Source: Prorocentrum cordatum | Lineage: Eukaryota; Sar; Dinophyceae; Prorocentrales; Prorocentraceae | DNA length: 64,000 bases | Direction of reading: 5' to 3' | NCBI GenBank assembly: GCA_963575745.1 | Contig: CAUYUJ010014345.1 | Location: 262,501 to 326,500 of the forward strand | Shown: positions 43,207-52,212 of the stretch, piece by piece | How the letters are laid out: the number at the start of each line of letters is the position of its first letter | How positions within the stretch are numbered: the first letter of the stretch is position 1 | Program-made: the position numbers and the translations under genes | Notes under the pieces: model-generated | Database searches by the model: none | What the model was told of the DNA's origin: nothing | What the model saw: only the letters and a program-made list of their open reading frames with translations

Positions 43207-43228
43207 CTTGAGCCAAAATGGCTACTGA
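43207..43228 (-). other. Spliced-leader relic at the LINE element D 5' end
   Basis: On the minus strand, the SL with one difference near its 5' end (CAGTAG for CCGTAG) followed by CCATTTTGGCTCAAG. Preceded on that strand by a long CTC polypyrimidine tract, and followed by ~175 nt of leader before the first ATG at 43029. Confidence 0.9.
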
Positions 43229-43327
43229 GGAGGAGGAGGAGGAGGAGGAGGAGGAGGAGGAGGAAGAAGAAAAGGAGGAGGAGGAGGAGGAGGAAGAGGA
43301 GGAGGAGGCGGAGGAGGAGGAGGAGGG
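43229..43327 (+). repeat. (GGA)n microsatellite
   Basis: Directly beyond the 5' end of element D; a polypyrimidine tract in LINE sense. Confidence 0.95.
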
Positions 43328-44814
43328 GCAAGTCCGATACCCCGGTTTATCCTTTGAACCTAACAAAAAACAGTCTCATGGAGGGTCCTCGTCACGGTCG
43401 CCCCGGCTGGGCCCTCCTCGAGCAAGCGGGCCAGGATGGACCCCGGGAGGGGTCCGGGGGCCGACGTTGAGCGGACGTGGGCCGGGCAGGAGGAGCCACC
43501 GGTGTCTTCGTTGGTCATCCTCCGGGTCTGTCGCACCAGGGGGTTCCGCCCCAGTTGCGAGCCCGACGGGGCCCTCAGACCGATCGGGCTCGAAGGACAG
43601 CGCAGAACGATGAGGTCCACACGTCGTTCATGTCTGATCGTGCTCATCTCTAATTGTGCTCGTTTCTGATTGTTCCTGACCCCCTAGTGGCAAGGACGAG
43701 GCCCAGGGTAGAACAATTAGAAATGAAAGGACCTTGGCCCCCCGAAAAATCAAAGAACTTTCGAAAAATCAAACATGAACAATGGGTAGGGCTTCAGCCG
43801 TGCTTTTTGACCAGGTTGCTATTCTCTCGCGGCTTCGGATCTCGAGGTTTGGAGTAGGACGATACCAAAGCCACTGCTCCTCTGACTTCTCCTGTGACGC
43901 GCTCGGACCAGGATTTCGAAGCGAATCTCGCCGCAGACCCCTGGTGACGCGATTGTCTTTCGCAACGTAGATTTGGAGGTCGCAAAGGGTATAAAGGGGT
44001 GCGGTGCAAATGCTGAAAATAGCGATGTCATCTACGATTAGCCGCAAGTGCGATGCACCCCGATTTCAACACTGGTTTCGCGTCGACCGCTTTAAACCTC
44101 TCGGGGTCTACTAGACCTCTGGGGGTCTACTAGACCCCCAGAAGTCTGGAATCCTTCTCAGGGACCTGTTTTTCATCCCGAGCCATTTTTGAGGGTCCTG
44201 GGGCCCAGCGAGGGCCCTGAGAGGCAGAGAGTCGCCCAAAACCTCCCGTCGTGTCTTTCACGACGCGAGGGGGTCTGGGCCGTGGCGACGAGGGAGAGGT
44301 ACATGAATCACCAGGGGCGGTGCTAAGGGGGTAGGGGCGCTGATGAGTGGATGCTAGGGCAGGTTATATCTGGCCTAATCTAACTTGCAAGTGGGTTGCA
44401 AGTGCCCGATGCTAAGGGATAAGGTAACTCCGCTAAGTGGGCTACGCCCACTTAACCCAGACACTCACTCCCCAAACCCACGTAAACCGTTCAAAACCCG
44501 TATATCAAATAGGTTACGTAGGCCAAACCTAACCCACCTTAGCGTGCACTTAGAACCCCCCTATCCCATTAGAGACAATGTTTGAAAAGTCGGCGATATC
44601 CTGGGTTATCCGGTGGGGAGACTGGGAGATGATGGCCGCTAACCGAAGCCCCACACATGCCCGCGCTCACCAAGACCTACTGAATTAACCATTCCGACTT
44701 GCGCAACCGACAAAGTCCGGTCATCCGGAGGAGAAGAGAAGGGCGGGCGTGCCCGATAACCTTGGGTTACCGCCGCACCCTGAAACTATCCTGGCAAAAG
44801 ACCCAACCATGTGC
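43328..44814. other. Intergenic, nothing recognised
   Basis: Short local repeats only: GGGGTCTACTAGACC near 44101-44140 and a hairpin GCTAAGTGGGCTACGCCCACTTAAC near 44433. No frame with domain content. Confidence 0.4.
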
Positions 44815-45640
44815 AGTTGTGAGTAACGCAGTTGTGGGTATCGTCCTCGGTGAACCTCTCTCTGGGGCCACGACGCGCGTGACTGGTGTGCCAAAATTGG
44901 CACGGGTACGCCATGCGGACGCTGCCACAGGAGCCGTCGATGGAGTCCCATGTGAGGCCACGAAACGTCTGAGGGGTGCGCAGAAATACAGGGTGAACAC
45001 CATGCGGGCGCTGCCACTGTGACATTTGGCGGAGCTCCCTATGCGGCCACGCAATATGTAAAGAGTGCGCCGAAATGAAGGGTGGAACTGCTTGCGGGCG
45101 CTGCCACTAGGGCCTTCGGTGGCTATGGGGCCACGGAACGTCTGAGGGGTGCGCCGACATGGGGGTGGAACTGCACGCGGACCCTACCACTGGGGCCTTC
45201 GTTAAATCACACTATGGGGCCACCAAACGTGCGAGGGGTGCGCCGAATGGGGGTGAACTTGCATGCGGACCTGCCGCTGGTGCCTTCGGCGGAGCACCCT
45301 ATGGGGCCACGGAACGTGTGAGGGGTGCGCCGAAATGGGGGTGGAACGCCGAAGGGGGGGGTGGAACTGCATGCGGACCCTGCCACTGGGGCCTTCGGTA
45401 AAGCACACTACGGGGCCACGAAACGTGTGAGGGGTGCGCCGAAATGGAGGTGGAACTGCATGCGGACCATGCCACTGGGGCCTTCGGCGGAGCACCCTAT
45501 GGGGCCACGAAACGTGTGAGGGGCGCGCCGAAATGGGGCTGGAACTGCATGCGGGCCCTGCCACTGGGGCCTTCGATAGAGCACCTTACGGGGCCACGAA
45601 ACGTGTGAGTGGTGCGCCGAAATGGAGGCAACGGGAGGGG
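44815..45640 (+). repeat. ~88-bp tandem array, about nine units
   Basis: Units share GGTGGAACTGCATGCGGAC, CTGCCACTGGGGCCTTCGG, TATGGGGCCACGAAACGTG and TGAGGGGTGCGCCGAAATG. Boundaries recur near 44966, 45057, 45142, 45233, 45318, 45429, 45516 and 45606. Divergence is highest at the left. Confidence 0.9.
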
Positions 45641-46004
45641 GAGGGGGAGGAGGAGGAGCGGGAACCAGGGGCGCTTTCTCTTCAAAACGAGGACCCAACA
45701 CAACAGGATGGTTGGGAAAAAAGTCTCTTAACAAACCCCGCGGTGATCCAAGTATCGGGGAGAACGCAAGACTCGTGTTTGGGAGACTCGGGTTGGCCCG
45801 AGGGTGCCGTCAGGAAAATGACGAGGCCCGCTCTGAAACTTGACGCGAGCTTCCGCTGCAGACATCCAACGAAAACTGGGCCGTCAAAATCAAGGGCGGG
45901 CTCGTCAAAAAGAGTCGGCGAACCCGAATTCTGGCGTACTCGAATCTTACGTCTTCCCGAAAGCAGCGGCATCGGTATAGCTTTTTGTCTTTTGCGCGCA
46001 TAAG
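45641..46004. other. Intergenic, nothing recognised
   Basis: No repeat copy elsewhere in the window and no supported frame. Confidence 0.35.
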
Positions 46005-46140
46005 TGGGGCAGGGGGAGGGGGGGAGGCTGCTTCGGAGGATGCTGCTTCTTAGAAGGGGATGGCCCTACATCTACAGACAAGGCCCGCGCCTTCTGAGAG
46101 GCAGGGGTGCCTCTAAGAAGCCGTCCCCCCCCTCCCCCTG
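46005..46140. repeat. Inverted-repeat element with CTTCTTAGAAGG words, copy 2
   Basis: Same design and centre (ACATCTACAGACAAGGCCCG) as 26575-26710. Confidence 0.7.
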
Positions 46141-46174
46141 TACCTGCACGGTTTCCCCAGGGGCCGCAGGCGAC

Positions 46175-46325
46175 CCGAGGAGGAAGAGGAGGAGGAGGTG
46201 GAGGAGGGGGAGGAGGAGATGGAGGAGGATGAGGAGGAAGAGGAGGAGGAGGAGGAGATGGAAGAGGAGTAGGAAAAGGAGGAGGAGGAGGAGAAAGAGG
46301 AGGAGGAGGAGGAGGAGGAAGACGG
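46175..46325 (+). repeat. (GGA)n microsatellite
   Basis: GGA triplets after GGCCGCAGGCGACCCGAGG; nearly the same lead-in (GGCCGTAGGCGACCCGAGG) precedes the tract at 50262. Confidence 0.92.
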
Positions 46326-46504
46326 GTCGCCTAAGCCCTTCGGAGAAACCCTCCAGCCTTCCCCCCCTCCCCCCGTACCCCCCCTCTGCGCGTGGCCGCA
46401 CCCCGCCCCCCCCCACTTTCCCCTCTCGCCCTTTGTCGGGCCTTGGCAGGACCGGGCTGCGCGGGACTTGGCAAGACGAAGCCCCTTGCCCCCCTTCTGC
46501 GCGT

Positions 46505-46720
46505 GGCCGCAAGTGATTAGGCACAAAAGGACCCCTAACCCTTTTGGAGGGGGCCTAAGTTAGGAGGTCCTGGAACATCAGGTACAGGGTTTTTTTGTTG
46601 TGCACATGTATCGAACCAAACTGCCCAAATGTACCATCCCCAGTGCGAAGACGGGGACCTCCGTGAGGCCACGTCCTCCTCGTGTCGTGAGGGTTAGGCA
46701 TTCTTTTTGTCCTCAATGAG
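46505..46720 (+). repeat. Dispersed ~210-bp repeat, copy 1
   Basis: Shares GCGAAGACGGGGACCTC, GTGAGGCCACGTCCTCC and GAGGGTTAG with 48060-48445 (which carries an insertion) and partly with 48638-48712. Confidence 0.65.
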
Positions 46721-46767
46721 AAAGCCCCGCGGTGAGCCAGGCAGCGGCATCGGTATCGTTGTTAGCC

Positions 46768-46924
46768 TTAGGTCGGGCATGTCCCCCTACAGGCCGATTT
46801 TGGACGAAAATTAAGATACCGAAAAATACCCCAAAATAGTCAACATTCACTCGGAAAATCGTCCCCAGACCATTGTTTGACTATTTTTGAATACTCCTCC
46901 TGTAGAAAGACAGGCCCGATTTAA
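46768..46924. mobile_element. MITE-like element, GGTCGGGCATGTCC family, copy 3 (perfect 8-bp duplication)
   Basis: 157 bp; ends TTAGGTCGGGCATGTCCCCC and the complement of TTAAATCGGGCCTGTC. Perfect flanking octamer TGTTAGCC at 46760-46767 and 46925-46932. Orientation is opposite to copies 1 and 2, judged by the CGTCCCCAGAC core. Confidence 0.9.
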
Positions 46925-46932
46925 TGTTAGCC

Positions 46933-47085
46933 CCCGGCCGCCTGGCCGGAGGACGCGACCCGCACGCGGGCGCGGCCGCCGCAAGCGCCGCGCACAGCCC
47001 GCCGCACCTCCGCCGGCTGCCAGGGCGGGATGCCGAAGAGCAGGGTGCCCTCCTGCGGACGCTCGTCGGGAGCGCCGCCTTGAGT
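46933..47085 (-). other. Coding-like island
   Basis: A minus-strand frame GAPDERPQEGTLLFGIPPWQ then PAEVRRAVRGACGGRARVR. The piece GGAPDERP recurs in a minus frame near 47700, so this may be part of a repeated element rather than an exon. Confidence 0.3.
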
Positions 47086-47087
47086 GA

Positions 47088-47272
47088 CAACGATAGGGGG
47101 GACTGGCACAGGGGGAAGCATCGACCTGGAATCGGCGATACATCGCCGATAGGCCCCCGATAGTGAATCCGCACCTTCCTGGGCAGCTTGGGGCTATCGG
47201 GCCCCCATCGGCGATCAATGGGCGATTGGGGGTCGATACAGACCCCCCTATGCCTATCCCCCCCTATCGTTG
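47088..47272. mobile_element. MITE-like element, CAACGATAGGGGG ends
   Basis: 185 bp with inverted ends CAACGATAGGGGG. The interior is rich in CGGCGAT/ATCGCCGAT palindromic words. A decayed relative is at 15553-15720. Confidence 0.7.
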
Positions 47273-47308
47273 CCGCTGACGCCTGGGGAAACCAAACAGC
47301 ACCGATAC

Positions 47309-47508
47309 CCGGCGGCGAGCGCGGGAGAAAGTGAGGAGGAGAAGGCCTTCTCAAAGGCTCGGAAGTCTTCCGGCCTTCTGAGAAGTTCTATGAGCCTTCC
47401 CCGAAGGCACAGGAAAAACTTCTCAGAAGCCGCGAGGGCTTCTGAGAAGTCCCGCCGCCTTCTGAGAAGGCCTTCTCCCTCTCACTTCCCCCCCTCGCTC
47501 GCCGCCGA
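47309..47508. mobile_element. MITE-like element, 200 bp, GGCGGCGAGCG ends, copy 2
   Basis: Exactly 200 bp between perfect GATAC pentamers (47304-47308 and 47509-47513). Ends CCGGCGGCGAGCG and the complement of TCGGCGGCGAGCG; interior CTTCTGAGAAG palindromes as in copies 1 and 3. Confidence 0.85.
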
Positions 47509-47750
47509 GATACTGCCAAGGTAGGCTCGCGCGGCATCGGCGCGCGCAGAGGTTTCTGACACCGCGGCGATCGTTCCACCTCGAACCGACCGCGGCACCA
47601 CTCGTTCCAAGTGGAATCCCGTCGGGTCCAATGGCGTTGCCGTGCCCATCGGTGCTTCCGCGTCGCCGACTTCAACCTCGAACGCCTTCTCGCCGGCCGC
47701 TCGTCGGGAGCGCCGCCGGGGCCTCGGGAAGCCAAAAGGTACCCGTACTC

Positions 47751-47910
47751 TTGGGTCGGGCATGTCCTCCTCAGGCGGCTCTTCAAAGAAATCAGGAAAG
47801 ATATACCATAAATGTTCAAAGATGGTCAACAATAGTCGGAAGATCGTCCCCAGACAATTGTTTCTACCATTTTCGAATATTCCCCCTGTAGAGGGACGTG
47901 CCCGACCCAA
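47751..47910. mobile_element. MITE-like element, GGTCGGGCATGTCC family, copy 4
   Basis: 160 bp, ends TTGGGTCGGGCATGTCC and the complement of TTGGGTCGGGCACGTCC. Flanking octamers CCGTACTC and CCATACTG agree at six of eight. Confidence 0.85.
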
Positions 47911-48059
47911 CCATACTGCTGCCGCCCTGGGCCTCTCCCAGGCATCTCCCGGGCGAGGCGACTACGGCCGTGGCGACGAGGGCCTCCCCGGAGGCCCCAG
48001 GAGGCGAAGACGGCAGAAGGACGGCGGCATCGGTACTTCTCTGTTCTTCCCCTGGTCTT

Positions 48060-48445
48060 CCCCTGGTGATGAACCAAAAAAAGCCCCTGATCCTTTGGGA
48101 GGGGACCTCTAAGTAAGGAGGGCCCAAAAACAGTACTCCGAGTTTCTTAACAAGCGTCGAAAGGGCGTCACCCCCGCCGGCGGCCCCACATCGACCCCCA
48201 TCGCGGGTAGCCACCGCGCGCCGAAGACGCTCCGACCCCCGTCGCGGCGCGACGACGAGGCGAGGCTTACCCCCGTCGGGCGGGTACCCCCCACGCGTAT
48301 TGAGAAACCCAGAGTAGGGATCGGGGCTCTTTCTGCAGATGTATAAAGCCAAACCGCCCAGAAGCATTGTCCCTGATGCAAAGAGACGGGGACCTCAGTG
48401 AGGCCACGTCCTCCCTGTGCTATTAGGGTTAGAAGTCCTTTTATT
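48060..48445 (+). repeat. Dispersed repeat, copy 2, with an insertion
   Basis: Left third AAGCCCCTGATCCTTTGGGAG and right part GACGGGGACCTCAGTGAGG match copy 1 at 46.5 kb. The centre (about 48150-48295) has no counterpart there. Confidence 0.55.
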
Positions 48446-48453
48446 CTCGAGGC

Positions 48454-48622
48454 TTGACTACCTACAAGACCACCACAACCTAACCCGAAGACCCGAATTT
48501 CGGGTTGGGGGGGTATGCGCTCCACATGTGTTTTTTCAATGTTCCATGGCACCCCCCCCACTGGGAATGCAGTGCAAATTGGGGCCGTCGGGCTGGGTTG
48601 GGGTGGTCTGGTGGGCGGCGAA
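48454..48622. mobile_element. MITE-like element, CCAGACCACCCCAACC ends, copy 2
   Basis: Right-end complement CACCAGACCACCCCAACCCA matches the left arm AAGACCACCACAACCTAACC. Interior GACCCGAATTTCGGGTTGGG as in copy 1 at 30 kb. Confidence 0.7.
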
Positions 48623-48749
48623 CTATAATTATCCCTAATGCGACGACGGGAACATCAGTGAGGCCGCGGCTTCACTGTGGTCTTCGGGTCAGGGGTTTCT
48701 CAATTCTCGATGATCTGACCGCTGCGCCGGCCTGGCGGCGGCGGCGTCC

Positions 48750-48895
48750 CGGCCACCAGCGGGAAGCGGCCGTCCTCGCGCGCGAGCGCCGCCGCGGCCG
48801 CGTCGGGCTGGCACCCCGCGGCCAGCAGCAGCTGCGCGCTCTCCGGGCGACCGGCCGCGACCGCAGCGTGCAGCGGCGAGCGGCCGCGGAGGTCG
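48750..48895 (-). CDS. Ankyrin-repeat exon (partial gene)
   Basis: On the minus strand, after GTCCCTCGCCAG (acceptor), the frame reads DLRGRSPLHAAVAAGRPESA then QLLLAAGCQPDAA. This is a near-consensus ankyrin repeat (xGxTPLHxAAxxGxxxxxxLLLxxGAxxxA). The frame then turns into an Ala/Arg-rich segment; the donor is not certain (GTGGCC or GTCAGA). It starts in a different phase from the end of the exon at 51415, so at least one exon must lie between if they belong together. Ankyrin repeats mediate protein binding; the rest of the protein is not visible. Confidence 0.6.
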
Positions 48896-48956
48896 CTGGC
48901 GAGGGACGCGCGGGACCTAAGTCAGCGGCGAGCCAGGGGGGGAAGTGGACATGTAT

Positions 48957-49170
48957 GGATGTCGTCTCCCCCCCTCGATCCTCGGTCCTCCTCGATCCTC
49001 GGTCCTCCTCGATCCTCGATCCTCGATCCCCGATCCTCCTCGATCCTTTATCCTCGATCCCCGATGCTCGATCCTCCTCGATCCTCGATCCTCGCTGCTC
49101 GCCCCCTGCGCTCCTCGATCCCTGGCCCTCCTCCCCCGTCCCCTCCGCTCCTCGAACCCTCGATCCCCGA
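48957..49170 (+). repeat. CGATCCTCCTCGATCC tandem region
   Basis: Degenerate octamer GATCCTCC/GATCCTCG repeated about 25 times, bounded on both sides by TCAGCGGCGAGC or TCGGCGGCGAGC words resembling the 200-bp MITE ends. Confidence 0.8.
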
Positions 49171-49209
49171 CCCCCTCTCTCGGCGGCGAGCGAGGGGGGG
49201 GGAAGTAGA

Positions 49210-49398
49210 TGTCGGCGGCTCGGGTTCGGGGAGTTTCGGGTGCGGGCTTCGAGGCTTTTCGGACGTTCTCGGCGGTCTCGGCGGTTTTCCAGCCTCGGGA
49301 GGCTTGCCAGCAGCTGCGCCTCGCCGAAGGCGTTCCGGGGGTGCCCGGATCGTCCCGAACGGCCGCCGGAGACCCGAGATGTGAGCCAAAAACCAAAC
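49210..49398 (+). repeat. Dispersed repeat, inverted copy of 15700-15905
   Basis: Shares GTGCCCGGATCGTCCCGAA and GGAGACCCGAGATGTGA with the complement of the earlier copy. Confidence 0.55.
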
Positions 49399-49605
49399 TC
49401 GGTGGTGAGCGAGGGGGGGAAGTGAGAGAAGGAGAAGGCCTTCCCAGAAGGCGGCGGGACCTCTCAAGAGCCATCCGGCCTTCTCAGAAGTTTCTTGTTT
49501 GTGTCACCAGGGGAGGCTCTGGAACCTTCTCGGAAGCTTGGGGGGACTTCTGAGCCTTCTGAGAAGGCCTTCTCCTTCTCACTTCCCACCCTCGCTCGCC
49601 GCCGA
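49399..49605. mobile_element. MITE-like element, 200-bp GGCGGCGAGCG family, copy 3
   Basis: 207 bp; left end TCGGTGGTGAGCGAGGGG, right end the complement of TCGGCGGCGAGCGAGGG, and GAGAAGGCCTTC inside both ends. Flanking pentamers CAAAC and CTAAG: duplication not preserved. Confidence 0.75.
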
Positions 49606-50261
49606 CTAAGAGGAAGCGGGGACGGGGACAAAATCGGACAGGGGGTAAATCGGGGGGGCCCCGAAGACGCTTCGGTACTGCCTCCAAGAGGCCCCCCCGG
49701 GCCCCCGAGCAGCTCCCGAGACGCCCACAAGAGTCGCCCGATGTTGCCCAAGAAGCCCACGACGCCTCAAGCGTGGACACCCCGCCTCTCCTGGGTGTCG
49801 GCGGAATGGCGCAAGCCTCTGGAATGAATCGGCGATCTCTGAGATCTGGCGCTTCTGGAGGATGTATCGGGCGCCGCGGCACGCTCTGAGTGAACGCATG
49901 GAAAACGACCCCCGCCCCCCGCGCGAGAAACTTTTGACCAACTAGACCGCGCGCGCGGGGCACCTCCTGCGGCAGCTGGCAATGGCCTCGCTTACAAGGC
50001 GCCTCCACTTACGCGCATCCGCCATACTTGTAAAACGCTGGCATGTAAAATCCACTGTTGTGGGGACTGGGGTCGCTTCCCTCCTGTTCACTGAGAGCGT
50101 TCCGGAACGCTCGGGCCCCGCCCGAGGACCCAAGCAGCAGCGCCAGGCACGCCGGGTGCGCACACGCGTGGTGCACCTCTGGAGGCGGAAGACAAACAAA
50201 ACGGAGAAAGCACACAAACTTCTCTGAGCGCACGGTTTCCCCCGGGGCCGTAGGCGACCCG
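49606..50261. other. Intergenic, nothing recognised
   Basis: No supported gene; no clear repeat. Confidence 0.35.
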
Positions 50262-50425
50262 AGGAGGAGGAGGAGGAGGAGGAGGAGGAGGAGGAGGAGG
50301 AGGAGGAGGAGGAGGAGGAGGAGCAGGAGAAGAGGGGAGGAGGAGGAGGCGGAGGAGGAGGGGGGAGGAGGAGGAGTAGCAGGAGGAGGAGGAAAAGGAG
50401 GAGGAGGTGGAGGAGGACGGGTCGC
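50262..50425 (+). repeat. (GGA)n microsatellite
   Basis: About 160 bp of GGA triplets preceded by GGCCGTAGGCGACCCGAGG. Confidence 0.95.
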
Positions 50426-51140
50426 CTAAGCCCTTTGGAGAAACCCTCCACCTCTGGGATCCTGGCGTCGCAATTTCTTCACAACGGGCGTTTCACAACT
50501 GTGCCGCTCCTTGCCCCACAAAGCCCCGCATGGTCCGGGCTTCGGGCCCCCGGGCCCTCACAGCTCGACGCGGCTCGAAGAGTGGCGCAGAAGGATGGGG
50601 TCTGGGACTTTGGTCGTGATTGTTCCGTGACGTCTCAATTCTTCGCGACGACGGGTCTCGGGGGAGGCGGAAGAAGAAACGTCCGGGCACAAGCTCTCGG
50701 AGGCCCACGCGGAGTTCCTGCCTCGGCGCCAGGCCTAGCGCGCGGCGCCGCCAGCCCCAGACATCCGATGTCTTGATTTGTTCCAGACGAGGTCCCCTCG
50801 GGTCGGCCGAAAGGGGGGGATAGCAAAGGGGGGGGTTGAGAATCAGCTCACGTAGCTGATTTTCCTGGCGCCTCCTGGCGCCGGAGGCGGCCATGTATCG
50901 AGGAATGGGCCCCTCGGTGAGGCCGAAACCAGCTGCATGCAGCAAATTTCGTAACCCCCCCTTTCCCAATCCCCCCCTTTCGTCCGACCCGATCCCCTGA
51001 AGTCCCGAATCTCTCCCCAGGGTGGGTTATTCATCCCGGATCGTGTATTGACGGTCCCGGGTTCCGGCGAGGGCCCCTGGAAGCCGAAGATGTCAAAAGC
51101 CTGCCGCTGTGATCTTTCCACCACGCGGGCACGTATGGGG
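50426..51140. other. Intergenic, nothing recognised
   Basis: Contains the imperfect palindrome GATTTTCCTGGCGCCTCCTG near 50860. No supported gene. Confidence 0.35.
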
Positions 51141-51185
51141 CGGGGCCCAGCGCACATCCAAGAAATCCGCGCGGACCTCCGAAAC
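51141..51185. repeat. Half copy of the TTCTTGGATC inverted-repeat element
   Basis: CCCAGCGCACATCCAAGAAATCCGCG-type end present, the other end absent. Confidence 0.5.
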
Positions 51186-51414
51186 GGCAGGATCGGCGCG
51201 GCGGTTGCTCAGGGAACGCCAAGGTGAGTTCCGTCTGGCATAAACACTGGGCTCCCAATACTGGAAGTGGGCGGGCCCCACCAAGCCCAGGCCGTTCACA
51301 CCCCACGTGGCTGGTGGCACGCGCATCCCCACTTGGCAGCCAGGTTGGCCCAGCGATAACCCGCCTGCACCAAGCTGACACCCCCGCGCCGATCCACGGG
51401 CATGCCGTTCTCAC

Positions 51415-51626
51415 CGTCCCTCGAGCCTCTGGGCGCCAGTCGGTGCCCCACTTGTCCGCCGCCCGGGCCTGCAGGCGCTCCCCGCACGCCGCACGGGCCG
51501 CCAGCAGCTGCCCCACGATGCCCTCGGCGCCCCTCTCGCACGCCCAGCTGAGCGTCGTGCGCCCCCAGCGGTCCCGGGCGTTGAGGGCGCAGCCCCTGCG
51601 GAGGAGCAGGTCCACCACCGCCCCTG
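51415..51626 (-). CDS. Ankyrin-repeat exon (partial gene)
   Basis: A 212-nt internal exon with textbook borders on the minus strand: TTCTCTCCCTCCAG just upstream and GTGAGA just downstream. The only open phase (two leading bases, then 70 codons) reads AVVDLLLRRGCALNARDRWG, RTTLSWACERGAEGIVGQLL and AARAACGERLQARAADKWG. That is the end of one ankyrin repeat, one full repeat and the start of a third region. GC-rich codons resemble 48750-48895. The intervening 2.5 kb is full of small transposable elements, fitting a large repeat-filled intron. Gene identity unknown. Confidence 0.7.
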
Positions 51627-51663
51627 CTGGAGGGAGAGAACAGCGGCAGGACCGGAAACGTTC

Positions 51664-51800
51664 GGAGCTCCGCGCGGTCTTCTTGGATCGGCGCTGGGCT
51701 CCCCTGGCGGTGCCCCTGGCACTGCCTCTGTCGCGCCCCGCGCGCCAGGAAGGGAACGGGCCCAGCGCCGATCCAAGAAAACCGCGCTGACCTCCGCACG
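51664..51800. mobile_element. Inverted-repeat element, TTCTTGGATCGGCGCTGGG ends, copy 1
   Basis: Left CGCGCGGTCTTCTTGGATCG, right the complement of CGCGGTTTTCTTGGATCGGC. The interior has CTGGCGGTGCCCCTGGC. It begins about 40 bp upstream (minus-strand sense) of the ankyrin exon acceptor. Confidence 0.7.
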
Positions 51801-51807
51801 GTCATGG

Positions 51808-51963
51808 TAAAGTCGGGCATGTCCTCCTACAGGCGGATTTTTGGGGACAACTGTTCTTTCAAATGATAGAAAAATCAAAAAAGTCAAAACAAAAGAATCG
51901 TCCCCATACTATTTTTCGACTATTGTTGGCTATGTCTCCTGTAGAGGGACAGGCCCGACTTAA
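51808..51963. mobile_element. MITE-like element, GGTCGGGCATGTCC family, copy 5
   Basis: 156 bp; ends TAAAGTCGGGCATGTCCTCC and the complement of TTAAGTCGGGCCTGTCC. Flanking octamers GGTCATGG and GGCTAAGT are only half alike. Confidence 0.8.
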
Positions 51964-52212
51964 GGCTAAGTCTATGTCGTGCTTGTTCTCCTTCGGCCTG
52001 CGCCGCCCGCGATCGCGAAGAAGATCGCCGACCATCGGTTCCAGTCCCGCGCGTCCACGGGGGACCCGAGCGACAGCAGCCTCTCGAGAACCGCCAGCAC
52101 CAAAAATCGCAAAATCGGATCGCATCGGAGTGTGCGTCGGATCGGGCTGCGTCACCACGCAGTCGATATTAGAAGAAGAAGAAGAAGAAGAAGAACAACA
52201 AAACCCATAAAT

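Larger units (their letters stand above)
36286..43228 (-). mobile_element. LINE-like retrotransposon with RNase H, element D
   Basis: 6.9 kb from the SL at 43207-43228 to the last coding block near 36290. Domains in order: zinc-ribbon/coiled-coil (43029-41791), endonuclease (41559-40087), linker (40271-39565), RT (39522-38700), a zf-RVT-like CxxC...HxxxxC segment (about 37860-37790), RNase H (37600-37249) and a C-terminal Cys/His motif (36740-36680). Most blocks share one reading frame, so the ancestor had a single giant ORF. Stops and local frameshifts now interrupt it. A different family from B and C. Confidence 0.85.

Noticed and set aside
44160-44200. GCCATTTTTGAGG as a further spliced-leader relic
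   Set aside because: Matches only the first eight bases of CCATTTTGGCTCAAG and lacks the GGCTCAAG end.
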